Below are positions 25,173-35,284 of a DNA stretch of 55,029 bases, one piece after another. The notes under the pieces are model-generated. The model did no database searches. It worked only from the letters and a program-made list of their open reading frames with translations, and was not told the origin of the DNA. Each line of letters opens with the position of its first letter. Within the stretch, counting starts at the first letter, position 1. Location: assembly GCF_001436255.1 (NCBI RefSeq), contig NZ_AZEI01000022.1, positions 119,880 through 174,908 on the forward strand, in the 5' to 3' direction. Made by a program: the position numbers and the translations under genes. The stretch comes from Lentilactobacillus rapi DSM 19907 = JCM 15042. GTDB lineage: Bacteria; Bacillota; Bacilli; Lactobacillales; Lactobacillaceae.

Positions 25173-25727
25173 ATGACAACTAAAAATGCGGAAACAACTC
25201 CAAAAGATTTATTTGCAGCGGAAGTGAAACAAGCCGATATTGACCACCACACCCCAACCGCAGGGGCAATGGTTGGCCACATTGTCTCAAACCTGGTAGT
25301 GTTAGCGGATAAGCTTCAGCAAGCCAAATGGTATGTTAAAGGGATGAACGCCCACTCACTGAAGGCCTACTTTGGTGAGTTGCTGATGCAAGCCAACAAG
25401 CAAAAGGATGCATTAGGCGCAACCCTGATCGATGAAAATTTATTGACGCCAACAACCCAAAAAGAGTTCAGCGAGTATGCGATGTTAACTGAAAATGGTG
25501 AAAACAAGTACCACTCAGCAGAGTGGCTGATCGATAGTTTTGTCCATGACTATGACACAGAAAACTTGTTTATTACCCGGGCAATTAAGCTGGCAGAAAA
25601 AGAAGATCGGCCAGTTCTGGCAGCTGCTCTTACAAAGCTACTCGGTGATAATAATCACAATATTGCTGAACTGCAGGCGCTTCTTGGCAATGATCCTCGA
25701 GAAGGATTGGACGAAGAAGACTTTTAG
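25173..25727 (+). CDS. Dps/ferritin-like protein, divergent
   Basis: A 184-residue four-helix-bundle protein of the Dps type. KWYVKGMNAHSLKAYFGELL corresponds to the Dps helix that normally reads HWNVKG...LH, and the following QANKQKDALGATLI to the ferroxidase helix IDTIAERI. The usual first His is Lys and the Glu of AER is missing, so the inter-subunit iron site appears damaged. The C-terminal tail is acidic (DPREGLDEEDF). It may store or bind metal or protect DNA, but classical ferroxidase action is doubtful. It follows the HMA gene by nine bases and precedes a terminator, supporting a metal-stress operon. Confidence 0.78.
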   Translation: MTTKNAETTPKDLFAAEVKQADIDHHTPTAGAMVGHIVSNLVVLADKLQQAKWYVKGMNAHSLKAYFGELLMQANKQKDALGATLIDENLLTPTTQKEFSEYAMLTENGENKYHSAEWLIDSFVHDYDTENLFITRAIKLAEKEDRPVLAAALTKLLGDNNHNIAELQALLGNDPREGLDEEDF

Positions 25728-25772
25728 CGGTATATCGTAACTGAATTAAATCTTGATTAATAATTGCAAACG

Positions 25773-25812
25773 AATCATCTCCAGACCAAAATTCTTGGTT
25801 TGGGGATTTTTT
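25773..25812 (+). terminator. Terminator after the Dps-like gene
   Basis: AATCATCTCCAGACCAA and TTGGTTTGGGGATT pair with a short loop and are followed by TTTTTTAC. It ends the HMA-dps transcript. Confidence 0.75.
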
Positions 25813-25899
25813 ACTTTATGGGGGTAGACTAATGTCGACTGTTTTTAAATTGTCGATGAGAGATATTGTCATTGACAAATAAGTACGTTAGGGTTAAAT

Positions 25900-25928
25900 T
25901 TAACGTCATAGTTAGTTACTCATATAAT
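25900..25928 (+). promoter_or_regulatory. Promoter of the TraX-like gene with overlapping inverted repeat
   Basis: TTAACG (25900-25905), a 17-base spacer and TATAAT (25923-25928). The -10 is enclosed by GTTAGTTA and TAACTAGCTAAC (25911-25940), an imperfect inverted repeat that could be an operator. Confidence 0.5.
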
Positions 25929-25972
25929 TAACTAGCTAACAAATTGATTTGAAAGAATTTGGAGGATTAGTC

Positions 25973-26781
25973 ATGAATTTAACCGCCACCAGCAGAAGAG
26001 GTCTAACCAATTTTGACATTAAAGTACTCGGGATTACGTTAATGTTTATTGACCATTTTCATGAAATGTTTGCAGCAGCCGGGGCCCCGAACTGGCTTGA
26101 CTGGTTTGGCCGACCCGTTGCGACCATCTTCATGTTTTTAAGCGTTGAAGGATTTACCCACACCCATAATCAGCGACGCTACCTGTCACGATTGTTGATC
26201 GGCTTTTGGGTAATGGGAATTGGTAATTTGGTTGTCCAGCATTTCTTCAGTATGGGAAATTTCGGCCTGATGAACAATATTTTTAGTGACTTGTTCATTG
26301 GTGTTTTAACCATGTACGGTCTTCAAACCATTGCCGACGGTCACCGGGATCATCGGTGGGGAACATCTTATTAGGAATTGGTATTATTATATTGCCGCTG
26401 CTGTTTGCCGGTGTTTTAATCGGATTCATCGGCACGGGCAATCCAAGCATTTTCTATAAAGCAATCGCCATTGCAGTCCCAACCCCAATCACGGCTGAGA
26501 ACTCATTCTTTTTGTATCTTGGTCCAGTGATGTATCTGTTGCGAAACAAGCGTAGTTGGCAGCTGCTGGCGGTTGCAGTTTTTGCCTTCCTGTCGACTGG
26601 ATTTAATTTCAGCTCGCTGCTTTCAGAAAACACCCAATGGATGATGGCCTTTGCGATTATTCCTTTAGTAATGTATAACGGCAAATTGGGTCGAAGTATG
26701 AAGGGCTTCTTCTATGCATTTTATCCGATTCACATTTGGGTACTATATATCATCGCTTCGTTGCTTGGCGTGAGAGCCTAA
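25973..26781 (+). pseudogene. TraX-family membrane protein, frameshifted
   Basis: Two overlapping frames together make one TraX-type polytopic membrane protein. The first part (25973-26374, about 133 residues) has FDIKVLGITLMFIDHFHEMF and FGRPVATIFMFLSVEGF and stops shortly after DGHRDHRWG. The second part (26356-26781, GTG first codon) continues with NILLGIGIIILPLLFAG and ends in the family-typical FYAFYPIHIWVLYII. The join is at a GGGG run (26358-26361): one more G would restore a continuous frame. Possible causes are a real one-base deletion, slippage-based on/off switching, programmed -1 frameshifting or a sequencing error. GGAGG precedes the ATG at 25973. In other bacteria TraX relates to pilin N-acetylation; the role in lactobacilli is unknown. 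Confidence 0.75.
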
Positions 26782-26857
26782 TAGGCAATTTGTTTGCTTG
26801 TGAATTCCGTCCGGGGTACGATTACTTATGAAACGTAATCGACCAGAGATTTAGGAC

Positions 26858-26972
26858 AGCTCCTCCAAGCAGTAACCTGCACGTAAGCACCTCAATCAAA
26901 AATTCTAAAAACCAGAATTTCTGATTGAGGAGACTTACGCTTCGGTTACTAACCGCTTGGATCCGCTCACTT
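26858..26972 (-). repeat. Family B hairpin repeat, copy B4
   Basis: Minus-strand orientation. Stems are TCCAAGC/GCTTGGA, AGTAACC/GGTTACT, CGTAAG/CTTACG and CTCAATCAGAAATTC/GAATTTTTGATTGAG around a short loop. On the plus strand it ends about seven bases before GGAGG of the next gene, as does copy B1. Confidence 0.85.
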
Positions 26973-26990
26973 ACAAATGGAGGGACATTT

Positions 26991-28328
26991 ATGGCAAATC
27001 AATATGATTATGATGTTTTGTATATTGGCAGCGGCCACGGAACCTTTGATGGCGCTATTCCACTCGCAAGTACAGGTAAAAGGGTCGGCGTAATTGAGAC
27101 CGATTTAATTGGGGGAACGTGTCCAAATCGGGGCTGTAACGCCAAAATTACGTTGGATGCCCCTGTTCAATTAGCTCGGTTAACAGAGCGACTGGACGGC
27201 ATTGTTTCTGGCGGCATTTCGATTAATTGGGAACAAAATGAACAGCACATGCATGAGGTGATTGATGAGTTGCCGACCATGATTGCTGGATTAATGAAGT
27301 CGGTCAATATTGATATCATTAAGGGCTATGGCGTCCTGGCTGATAATCATACAGTGATGGTTGACGGGACACCGAAAACTGCCGACAAGATTGTGATTTC
27401 AACCGGTCAGCATCCCCACCGTTTGGAAGTGCCGGGAAACGATTTGATGCATGACAGCGAAGAGTTCATGAATTTAAAGCGGCTGCCCCGGCAAATTGTG
27501 ATTATCGGTGCCGGCTATATTAGTTTGGAATTTGCCACAATTGCCAACGCTGCTGGCGCTCAGGTCACGGTCATGACTCACGGTGACCGGGTGCTGCGAA
27601 AGTTCTATCAGCCTTATGTTGATCAAGTGGTGGCTGACTTGAAGTCTCGCGGGGTCCAGTTTATTTATGATGCTAAGGTAACCGAAGTTGAAAAAGCCGC
27701 CGATAATTTCGTTGTTCATTATAATGATGATCAACAAGTTACTGCCAGCTGGGTGCTTGATGCAACTGGTCGCAACCCTAATGTCGATGGTCTTGGCTTA
27801 AACAAGCTCGGGATTAAGTATAATCGGAATGGTATTTCGGTGAACGATCATCTGCAAACCAGCGTTGATAATATTTATGCGTCTGGGGATGTGATCGATA
27901 AGGATCAACCTAAATTAACCCCAACCGCCATTTTTGAGTCAACTTACCTGATGCATCAATTTGCTGGTGATAGCGATGCACCGATTAGCTATCCGGCGAT
28001 TCCTTCAGTTGTCTTCACCTCACCAAGGATTGCCAAAGTCGGGGTGACCCCGGAAGCCGCCAAGGACAGTGGTGATTTCGATATTCAAACCAATCATTTG
28101 CCCGATGATTGGTACCGGAAAGTTACGAAGGAAAAAATTGGGGATAACACCTTAATTTATAATCAGCAGCATCAATTAGTCGGAGCAACCGAAATCAGTG
28201 ACCAAGCAGAAAATGCGATTAACACTTTGCTGCCGGCGATTGAGTTCAAATTCAGCGCTGATCAACTTGGTCGGCTGATCACGTTGTTCCCATCAATTGC
28301 AGCTGATACGCTCGGGCAATTGTCATGA
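26991..28328 (+). CDS. Flavin pyridine-nucleotide disulfide oxidoreductase-like protein
   Basis: A 445-residue member of the class I disulfide reductase family (Lpd/glutathione/mercuric reductase). The N-terminal FAD loop is YIGSGHGTFDGAIPLA, the redox pair is GGTCPNRGCNAK (Cys44 and Cys49), the NAD(P) loop is VIIGAGYISLEFA and the second FAD motif is NIYASGDVID. CPNRGC replaces the usual CVNXGC. The C-terminal HXHPTXXE catalytic motif is not present; the corresponding stretch reads ITLFPSIAADT. It therefore lacks the usual acid-base His, and the substrate is uncertain. The start is the ATG at 26991 with GGAGG upstream; the frame is open further but lies in the repeat. Confidence 0.83.
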   Translation: MANQYDYDVLYIGSGHGTFDGAIPLASTGKRVGVIETDLIGGTCPNRGCNAKITLDAPVQLARLTERLDGIVSGGISINWEQNEQHMHEVIDELPTMIAGLMKSVNIDIIKGYGVLADNHTVMVDGTPKTADKIVISTGQHPHRLEVPGNDLMHDSEEFMNLKRLPRQIVIIGAGYISLEFATIANAAGAQVTVMTHGDRVLRKFYQPYVDQVVADLKSRGVQFIYDAKVTEVEKAADNFVVHYNDDQQVTASWVLDATGRNPNVDGLGLNKLGIKYNRNGISVNDHLQTSVDNIYASGDVIDKDQPKLTPTAIFESTYLMHQFAGDSDAPISYPAIPSVVFTSPRIAKVGVTPEAAKDSGDFDIQTNHLPDDWYRKVTKEKIGDNTLIYNQQHQLVGATEISDQAENAINTLLPAIEFKFSADQLGRLITLFPSIAADTLGQLS

Positions 28329-28434
28329 AGAACAGGTTAGTTGTTTAGCAACCAGTTCATTGGCGGCTGAATGGCTGTTTGAGTTAATCCATTTCGTCAG
28401 TGCTGCTAAGATCAAAGTAAAATAACTTTAAAAT

Positions 28435-28504
28435 GAAAAAAGTGGACCAAGAATCAACAATGGAAGTTTCAGCTTCTGATTGTCGGTTTTTGGCCCACTT
28501 TTTT
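28435..28504. terminator. Bidirectional terminator between oxidoreductase and aldo/keto reductase genes
   Basis: AAAAAAGTGGACCAA and TTGGCCCACTTTTTT with inner GAATCAACAATGGAAG/CTTCTGATTGTCGG partial pairing. T-tracts on both strands serve the two convergent genes. Confidence 0.75.
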
Positions 28505-28535
28505 GATTTAAAGAATGAGATCTTCGTGCACTTAA

Positions 28536-29513
28536 TTACCAGAGATACTCAACGGGGTTTTTAATATATTTATTGTAAACATCGCGGACGATCTGCATTT
28601 GTTCATCGCTAAGTGCTGGAAGGTCAGCGGCAGTCGTGTTGCGATCAATTTGGGTCGGATTGCTGGCACCGGGGATGACAGCGGAAACGGCATCGTACAT
28701 CAGAATGAAACGAAGGGCGGTTGCAGCCAAGTTGTCGGTGCCTAAGCGTTCCTTTAACTCGTTGGCGGCTTTCACACCAGTCAGGTAATCGACACCGGAG
28801 AAGGTTTCACCCTTATCGAATTGTTCACCGTTTCGATTGGTTGTGCGGTGATCTTCCGGAGCAAATTTGGTATCTGCCGTGAATTTGCCGGTCAATAGGC
28901 CACTTGCCAAGGGGACCCGGGCCAAAATGCCAATGTTATGTTGTTTGGCGAGATCGAAGAATAAATCGGCTGGCCGTAACCTGAACATGTTGAAGATAAT
29001 TTCAACGGCGGAAATGTCGTACGACATCGCTTTGATCCCTTCTTCAACTCGTTCGACACTCACCCCGTAATTTTTGATTTTACCCGCTTTCTTGAGCTTA
29101 TCCATCGTGAAGAAAGTTTCCGGCATGTAATAAGTCTGCATTGGCGGACAATGGAGTAACACCATGTCCAATGCATCGACTCCCATGTTCGTCAATGATT
29201 CCTCAACGTAGCGGGTGAGGTGTTCAGGATTGAAGTGGTCAACGGTTAATGGCATTTCTTTGCGACCAATTTTAGTTGTGAAATGGACATCAGGGTGGGT
29301 TTGAACAAATTTGCCCACCGTCTTTTCACTATTGCCATCCTGATAACCATCGGCAGTATCGAAGAAATTAACCCCGTGATCATAGGCTTCAGCAAGGGTC
29401 TCTTCAGCATCCTTGGGGTCAAATGGGGTACCCCACTTACCACCGAGCTGCCAAGTTCCAAGTGAAACTTCACTGATTGAATAGCCAGTCTTTCCAAGTG
29501 TCCGGAATTTCAT
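28536..29513 (-). CDS. Aldo/keto reductase
   Basis: A 325-residue NADPH-dependent TIM-barrel reductase. It opens with FRTLGKTGYSISEVSLGTWQLG. The catalytic Asp-Tyr pair is in NFFDTADGYQDGNSEKTVG, the Lys is in FTTKIGRKEM, and the His in DMVLLHCPP. AVIPGASNPTQIDRN near the C-terminus binds the cofactor phosphate. The group reduces aldehydes and ketones; the physiological substrate is not evident. GGAGGC precedes the ATG. It is monocistronic and divergent from the pur operon. Confidence 0.9.
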   Translation of the reverse strand: MKFRTLGKTGYSISEVSLGTWQLGGKWGTPFDPKDAEETLAEAYDHGVNFFDTADGYQDGNSEKTVGKFVQTHPDVHFTTKIGRKEMPLTVDHFNPEHLTRYVEESLTNMGVDALDMVLLHCPPMQTYYMPETFFTMDKLKKAGKIKNYGVSVERVEEGIKAMSYDISAVEIIFNMFRLRPADLFFDLAKQHNIGILARVPLASGLLTGKFTADTKFAPEDHRTTNRNGEQFDKGETFSGVDYLTGVKAANELKERLGTDNLAATALRFILMYDAVSAVIPGASNPTQIDRNTTAADLPALSDEQMQIVRDVYNKYIKNPVEYLW

Positions 29514-29684
29514 GATTGTTGCCTCCTAATTGTTGTTAACGTTACTTCAATTTTAACATTTTTTGAGCAGAATAATTGTTCCCTGGCCGGATTCGGTTGA
29601 ATAGGGCTAAAATCAATCGAAGTTAAAACGTTAAAACATAAAATATGAACTATTTTTTGTAAAAAAGCGGCAAAAATGGGGTAA

Positions 29685-29729
29685 AACACGAACAATGCTG
29701 TTGACAATTAAAATCGATGCCAGTATGAT
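29685..29729 (+). promoter_or_regulatory. Purine operon promoter with PurBox
   Basis: The promoter is TTGACA (29701-29706), a 17-base spacer and TATGAT (29724-29729). AACACGAACAAT (29685-29696) just upstream matches the PurR PurBox core CGAAC. In lactococci PurR acts as an activator from such a site and in bacilli as a repressor; which holds here cannot be told. No purine riboswitch was seen in the leader. Confidence 0.7.
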
Positions 29730-29766
29730 TTAGACACCAAATAAATTCGAAAAGGTGAGTGTTGAA

Positions 29767-30255
29767 ATGGCAAACGTCGTCGGAGTGGCAATGGGATCGA
29801 TATCTGATTGGCCAACAATGAAGCTGGCATGTGAACTACTTGAAAAGCTGGGGATTCCGTATGAAAAGCACGTTATCTCAGCTCATCGGATGCCAGACGA
29901 ACTACAAGCGTTTGGTAAATCTGCCAGAAATAACGGTTTGAAAGTCATCATTGCCGGTGCTGGTGGGGCGGCCCATCTACCAGGCATGATTGCGGCAAAT
30001 ACGACATTACCCGTTATCGGGGTACCCATCAAAACACGAACATTAAACGGCGTTGACTCCTTACTTTCAATTGTCCAAATGCCATTTGGGGCACCAGTGG
30101 CGACTGTTAGCATTGGTGAATCTGGCGCTAAAAATTCAGCGTTACTCGCAGCTCAGATTTTAGCAACGACTGACAAAACAATTGAAAAGAAGTTGCTCGA
30201 TTTGAAACATGAGCAGAAAGTGGAGGCCAAAAACAGTGAGCAGCAGTTCGATTAA
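29767..30255 (+). CDS. purE: N5-carboxyaminoimidazole ribonucleotide mutase
   Basis: Class I PurE: shifts the carboxyl group of N5-CAIR to give CAIR in de novo purine synthesis. At 162 residues it has the usual length. [17 protein letters not shown] (SD/SDW substrate loop), [11 protein letters not shown] (catalytic His) and [16 protein letters not shown] are intact. The ATG at 29767 has AAGGTGAG upstream; a GTG at 29755 is inside that ribosome site. First gene of the operon; its end overlaps purK. Confidence 0.96.
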   Translation: MANVVGVAMGSISDWPTMKLACELLEKLGIPYEKHVISAHRMPDELQAFGKSARNNGLKVIIAGAGGAAHLPGMIAANTTLPVIGVPIKTRTLNGVDSLLSIVQMPFGAPVATVSIGESGAKNSALLAAQILATTDKTIEKKLLDLKHEQKVEAKNSEQQFD

Positions 30256-31369
30256 AACAATCCTGCCACCAGCCACGATCGGAATTGTTGGCGGTGGTCA
30301 ATTAGGACAGATGATGGCGCTCATTGCCAAATCGATGGGCTATCACGTTGGCATTCTGGATCCGACGCCACAATCACCGGCGGGTCAGGTGGCGGATTTT
30401 CAAATCGTCGCTGAATATGCCGACGTCGATTCACTCATGAAGTTGGCCGAAAAGTCGGATGTGTTGACCTATGAATTTGAGAACGTTGATGAAGCTTCCC
30501 TACTCAAAGCCAAAAAGGTGGCTGAACTTCCTCAAGGGGTTAACTTACTGCATATCACTGGCGAACGACTCAATGAAAAGAACTTCATCCGTGATTGTGG
30601 CTTGCCGGTGACAAAGTTTGCTGCGGTAAACGATAAGCACTCACTTGAGAAAGCAATTGATGAAGTTGGCTATCCCGCAATATTGAAAACAACCTCTGGT
30701 GGGTACGATGGCCACGGTCAAATGGACATTAATGGTCCGGCCGATATCGATGGCGCTGCTGAATTATACGATAAGACGCAGTGCATTCTGGAAGCCCGCC
30801 AAAAGTTTATTGCTGAAGCCTCCGTCATGGTTACTCGCGACCTCAACGGGAAAGTGATCACCTTCCCACTGGTTGAAAATCGCCATAAGAATCACATCTT
30901 ACACACAACCATTGCCCCAGGACAATTTTCGCAGACGGTTCATGACAAAGCACATCAATATGCGGAAATCATCGCCAATAAGCTGGATTTGTATGGGGTT
31001 TTAGGAATTGAACTATTTGTGATTGATGATCAAGATATCATGGTCAATGAATTAGCGCCACGTCCACATAACTCCGGTCATTATACGATCGAAGCCTGCA
31101 ACATCTCTCAATTTGAGGCACATATTAGAAGTATCTGTGGCCTGCCAATTCCGGCCGTTACTCAAACCAAGCCAGCGGTCATGCGCAACTTGTTGGGAAC
31201 CGACCTAACGCTTGCCCGCAACTTACTCAAAGATCATCCAGAATGGCATTTCCACGACTACGGTAAAGCAGAAATTCGGCCACAACGGAAAATGGGCCAC
31301 GTTACCGTGCTTGGTGACAATATTGATGACTTGCTTGAATCCACCGACATGTTAAAGGGAGAAAATTAA
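30236..31369 (+). CDS. purK: N5-carboxyaminoimidazole ribonucleotide synthase
   Basis: ATP-grasp enzyme that carboxylates AIR with bicarbonate and ATP to N5-CAIR, the PurE substrate. The 377-residue protein begins near [20 protein letters not shown] (N-terminal glycine loop) and has the ATP-grasp elements [12 protein letters not shown] and [24 protein letters not shown] (split by position, about residues 262-285). The start is GTG at 30236, since GGAGG lies nine bases upstream; it overlaps purE by 20 bp. Confidence 0.94.
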   Translation: MSSSSIKTILPPATIGIVGGGQLGQMMALIAKSMGYHVGILDPTPQSPAGQVADFQIVAEYADVDSLMKLAEKSDVLTYEFENVDEASLLKAKKVAELPQGVNLLHITGERLNEKNFIRDCGLPVTKFAAVNDKHSLEKAIDEVGYPAILKTTSGGYDGHGQMDINGPADIDGAAELYDKTQCILEARQKFIAEASVMVTRDLNGKVITFPLVENRHKNHILHTTIAPGQFSQTVHDKAHQYAEIIANKLDLYGVLGIELFVIDDQDIMVNELAPRPHNSGHYTIEACNISQFEAHIRSICGLPIPAVTQTKPAVMRNLLGTDLTLARNLLKDHPEWHFHDYGKAEIRPQRKMGHVTVLGDNIDDLLESTDMLKGEN

Positions 31370-31370
31370 A

Positions 31371-32111
31371 ATGACTGATATTAACAATATTGAGAAAAAA
31401 GACCTCTTATACAAAGGAAAAGCCAAAGAAATGTTTACTACTAACGATCCTGACATCATGTGGGTTCATTACATGGATCAAGTAACGGCATTTAATGGCA
31501 AGAAAAAAGTCCAAATGGCCGGTAAGGGTCAAACTAATTGTGAGATTTCTTCCCTAATCTTCACCGACCTGGCTAAACATGGCATTGAAAATCACTTCAT
31601 TAAGCAGCTTGATTCCAACAATCAATTAGTTAAACGAGTTCAGATTATTCCGTTGGAAACAGTTGTCCGCAACTTTGCTTCAGGTAGTTTTGAGAAGCGT
31701 TTTGCGGTTAAGCATTTGATGAAATTCGACAAACCCGTTACCGAATTCTATTACAAGAGCGATGAACTTGACGACCCATTCATTAATGATTTTGAAGTCG
31801 CAGCTTTGAAGATTGCGACCGAAGATCAGATGAATCAAATTCGGACAATTGCCTTGAAAGTCAATGATCGGCTGAAAGAAATCTTTGGCAAGATGAACAT
31901 TGACTTGGTTGATTTCAAAGTTGAAATTGGTATTGACGCCGATGGTCACTTAATTCTCGCCGACGAGATTTCCCCTGATAGTTGTCGTTTGGTTGATCGT
32001 GATACGAAGAAGTCACTTGATAAGGATGTCTTCCGAAAGGGCTTGGGCGCACTAGTCCCAGTTTATAAAGAAATCCTCGGTCGACTCGAAAAAGTGGAAG
32101 GTGTTAACTAA
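31371..32111 (+). CDS. purC: Phosphoribosylaminoimidazole-succinocarboxamide synthase
   Basis: SAICAR synthetase: couples CAIR to aspartate using ATP. The 246-residue product has LLYKGKAKEMF at the N-terminus, DQVTAFNGKKK, the RNFASGSFEKRF segment and the signature LADEISPDSCRLVD. GGGAG stands eight bases before the ATG, 1 bp after the purK stop. The next step, SAICAR cleavage by PurB, is not encoded in this operon. Confidence 0.96.
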   Translation: MTDINNIEKKDLLYKGKAKEMFTTNDPDIMWVHYMDQVTAFNGKKKVQMAGKGQTNCEISSLIFTDLAKHGIENHFIKQLDSNNQLVKRVQIIPLETVVRNFASGSFEKRFAVKHLMKFDKPVTEFYYKSDELDDPFINDFEVAALKIATEDQMNQIRTIALKVNDRLKEIFGKMNIDLVDFKVEIGIDADGHLILADEISPDSCRLVDRDTKKSLDKDVFRKGLGALVPVYKEILGRLEKVEGVN

Positions 32112-32374
32112 TGGCCCTTGTAAAAGTTTACGTTAATTATAAAAAATCAATTTTGAACCCTGAAGCAGAGGCTGTTCACAAAGCCCTTCAACGATTAGGT
32201 TATGAGAACGTTGAAGATGTCAAACTCGGCAAGTATTTTGAATTAACGGTTGCTGACGGTAAATCAAAGGCTGACCTGGATGCCGAAATTAATGAAATTT
32301 GTGATAAGCTGCTGGCCAATTACAATATGGAAAATTACCACTATGAAATTGAAGAAACGGAGGCTGCCCAATGA
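32111..32374 (+). CDS. purS: FGAM synthase, PurS subunit
   Basis: Small (87-residue) subunit of the three-part formylglycinamidine synthase used by Gram-positives. It opens with [22 protein letters not shown] and follows the PurS fold (LGKYFELTV). It bridges PurL and PurQ. Its ATG overlaps the purC stop (TAATG), and its stop overlaps the purQ start (ATGA), so translation is coupled on both sides. Confidence 0.95.
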   Translation: MALVKVYVNYKKSILNPEAEAVHKALQRLGYENVEDVKLGKYFELTVADGKSKADLDAEINEICDKLLANYNMENYHYEIEETEAAQ

Positions 32375-33054
32375 AATTTGCTGTCCTTGCATTTCCCGGA
32401 TCAAATTGTGAGATGGATCTCTATAACGCAATTAAAGATATCATCAAAGAAGATGTTGAACTTGTTTCGTATAAGAATGATTCGTTAGCTGGGTTTGATG
32501 CTGTTCTGATTCCCGGAGGCTTCTCTTATGGTGACTATTTACGAAGTGGGGCAATTGCCCGCTTCTCACCAATCATTCCCGCTCTCCAAAAATTCGCCAA
32601 GAGTGGCAAACCGGTATTGGGAATTTGCAACGGATTTCAAATTTTGACTGAGGCAGGCCTGCTCCCTGGCAGCTTGCAGAAAAACGTGTCTGCCAAGTTT
32701 ATTTGCAAGGATGAAACCTTGGTCGTCAATAATGATCACAGCATTTTCAGTTCTGAATATCAAAAGGGCCAATTGATTACGTTGCCAATTGCCCATGGTG
32801 ATGGGAATTATTATGCAGATCAAGAAACATTGAAGGATTTAGTTGCCAATGACCAGATTGTTTTCAAATATACCAACAATCCAAACGGTAGTGTCGATAA
32901 CATTGCCGGCATTGTTAACAAACAAGGCAATGTATTAGGGATGATGCCCCATCCAGAACGGGCCGTCGAAGATATCTTAGGTTCAAGTGACGGCAAGGGG
33001 GTATTTCAGTCGATCGTCAAGCATATTAAGAGTCGAGGGGTTATCTATGAATAA
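32371..33054 (+). CDS. purQ: FGAM synthase, glutaminase subunit PurQ
   Basis: Class I glutamine amidotransferase, 227 residues, that releases ammonia for PurL. The oxyanion segment is [17 protein letters not shown], the nucleophile is in [11 protein letters not shown] (Cys in the GICNG elbow) and the His-Glu pair is in [10 protein letters not shown]. The ribosome site GGAGG lies inside the end of purS. Start by ATGA overlap. Confidence 0.96.
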   Translation: MKFAVLAFPGSNCEMDLYNAIKDIIKEDVELVSYKNDSLAGFDAVLIPGGFSYGDYLRSGAIARFSPIIPALQKFAKSGKPVLGICNGFQILTEAGLLPGSLQKNVSAKFICKDETLVVNNDHSIFSSEYQKGQLITLPIAHGDGNYYADQETLKDLVANDQIVFKYTNNPNGSVDNIAGIVNKQGNVLGMMPHPERAVEDILGSSDGKGVFQSIVKHIKSRGVIYE

Positions 33055-35284
33055 AGTCGCGGAACAAACTCAAACTGAAGCAACACCGGAACAAATTAGG
33101 GATCACAAGTTGTACTTATCAATGGGTTTGACCGATCACGAATATGACTTGATCAAGGACGATGTTTTACATCGATTGCCTAATTATACCGAAGTTGGGC
33201 TTTTCTCTGGTATGTGGAGCGAACACTGCTCTTATAAGAATTCCAAACCAGTCTTAAAAAAGTTTTTCACCAAAGGTCAACACGTTGTGAAGGGCCCAGG
33301 TGAGGGTGCCGGCATCATTGATATTGGTGACAATCAGGGCGTTGTTTTCAAAGCCGAAAGTCATAATCACCCTTCAGCAGTTGAGCCATTCCAAGGCGCA
33401 ACGACTGGGGTTGGTGGTATTTTACGGGATATCTTTTCGATGGGTGCTCGCCCAATTGCCAGCCTGGACAGCTTAAGATTCAGTGCTCCTAAGACCGACA
33501 GCGATAAATATTTTATCCAGCAGATCGTCGCTGGCATTAGTGCTTACGGTAATTGTATCGGCGTACCGACGGTTGGTGGTGACACCGCCTTTGATGACGC
33601 CTATGAACACAATCCCTTAGTAAACGTGATGTGTGTGGGTCTGATGGATCTCGATAAAATCGAAGTTGGGGCCGCAGCCGGAGTTGGGAACAGTATTATC
33701 TACGTTGGCGCCAAAACCGGTCGGGATGGCATTAACGGGGCGTCATTTGCCTCATTCCAATTCGATTCAGAGCACGAAAGCCAACGGTCTGCTGTTCAAG
33801 TTGGGGATCCATTTACCGAAAAATTAGTCATGGAAGCCTGCCTTGACGTGATTAATAATCATTCAGATGCGCTAGTTGGCATTCAAGATATGGGAGCTGC
33901 CGGCCTCGTTTCATCATCCGCAGAAATGGGTTCCAAGGCTGGTGGTAACGGGATGGTGCTTGATCTTGATTTAGTGCCGCAACGAGAAGTTGGCATGTCT
34001 GCTTTTGAGTTGATGCTCTCCGAATCACAGGAACGGATGTTGTTATGTGTGAAGGCTGGCCACGAAGACGAAGTGCTGAAAGTATTTGCCGATCATGGGG
34101 TTGACGCCGTCGTTATTGGCCACGTCACCGAAGGCCACCAATATCAATTGCGCCAACATGGTGAAGTGGTCGCAGACGTGCCAGTTGATTCATTGGCTTC
34201 TCAAGCCCCCGTTTATCATCGTGAGTCAGCAGTCCCTGAACATTTGAAGGACGCTGACCCGAAACAGTATCAACCTCAAATTGTCAATCCAACTGAAACC
34301 TTAAAACAAATGCTGGATCAATTAACCATTGCTTCCAAAGAAGACATTTACGAAACTTACGATACGCAGGTTCAGACTAACACAGTGGTTGCTCCTGGTT
34401 CAGATGCAGCCGTGGTTCGAGTTCGTCATCATGACAAGGCCTTGGCAATCACCACCGATGTCAACGGCCGGTATCTCTATTTGAATCCGCGAGTGGGTGG
34501 CCAGATGGCAGTCGCTGAAGCAGCCCGAAACATCGTTGCTTCAGGAGCTGTTCCACTAGGAATTACTGATTGCCTTAACTTTGGTAATCCCGAAAAACCA
34601 GATCAATTTTATGAGTTGGATCAAGCTGTAATGGGAATGAGTGAAGCCTGTGAAAAATTTGAAGCACCAGTCATTTCTGGGAATGTTTCATTAAATAATG
34701 AATATGACAATGTGCCAATTTATCCAACACCGATGGTTGGCATGGTTGGCTTGATCAAGGGCCTCGAGCATGTGACCACCCAAGATTTCAAACAGGCTGG
34801 CGATTTAGTTTACGTTGTTGGTAAAACTGGTGACGGCTTTAACGGCTCACAAATTCAAAAGATGCAGACTGGTAAAATTTCTGGTCAGCTGTTCGACTTT
34901 GACTTAGATTATGAATTAAAGATTCAGCAGTTAATCACTAAAGCGACTCAAGCAAACTTATTGAATAGTGCTCACGATATTTCAGAAGGCGGATTGATCA
35001 CGGCGATTGCTGAAAGTACGTTTGGTAATCAACTTGGGGTTAGCCTTTCAAGTTCGCTGAGCGTTAACCAATTTTTCTCTGAAACTCAATCACGGTTCTT
35101 AGTTTCAGTGCCACAGGCGAACCAAGCACAGTTTGAACAAATTACGGGCAGCCAAGCAGAGCTGCTTGGAAAGGTAACTGCTGACAATCATTTGTTTGTT
35201 CAAGCAACGGATGGTTACTTTGATATCGATGTTGACACTGCGTTCAATATTTGGAAAGGGGCATTACAATGCCGTCTGAAGTAA
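33047..35284 (+). CDS. purL: FGAM synthase, large subunit PurL
   Basis: Synthetase subunit that makes formylglycinamidine ribonucleotide from FGAR, ATP and ammonia. At 745 residues it is the short PurL that depends on PurS and Pur[29 protein letters not shown] and [16 protein letters not shown] are intact, and the second half repeats the fold ([22 protein letters not shown]). The ATG at 33047 has GAGGGG upstream and overlaps the purQ end by 8 bp. Confidence 0.97.
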   Translation: MNKVAEQTQTEATPEQIRDHKLYLSMGLTDHEYDLIKDDVLHRLPNYTEVGLFSGMWSEHCSYKNSKPVLKKFFTKGQHVVKGPGEGAGIIDIGDNQGVVFKAESHNHPSAVEPFQGATTGVGGILRDIFSMGARPIASLDSLRFSAPKTDSDKYFIQQIVAGISAYGNCIGVPTVGGDTAFDDAYEHNPLVNVMCVGLMDLDKIEVGAAAGVGNSIIYVGAKTGRDGINGASFASFQFDSEHESQRSAVQVGDPFTEKLVMEACLDVINNHSDALVGIQDMGAAGLVSSSAEMGSKAGGNGMVLDLDLVPQREVGMSAFELMLSESQERMLLCVKAGHEDEVLKVFADHGVDAVVIGHVTEGHQYQLRQHGEVVADVPVDSLASQAPVYHRESAVPEHLKDADPKQYQPQIVNPTETLKQMLDQLTIASKEDIYETYDTQVQTNTVVAPGSDAAVVRVRHHDKALAITTDVNGRYLYLNPRVGGQMAVAEAARNIVASGAVPLGITDCLNFGNPEKPDQFYELDQAVMGMSEACEKFEAPVISGNVSLNNEYDNVPIYPTPMVGMVGLIKGLEHVTTQDFKQAGDLVYVVGKTGDGFNGSQIQKMQTGKISGQLFDFDLDYELKIQQLITKATQANLLNSAHDISEGGLITAIAESTFGNQLGVSLSSSLSVNQFFSETQSRFLVSVPQANQAQFEQITGSQAELLGKVTADNHLFVQATDGYFDIDVDTAFNIWKGALQCRLK

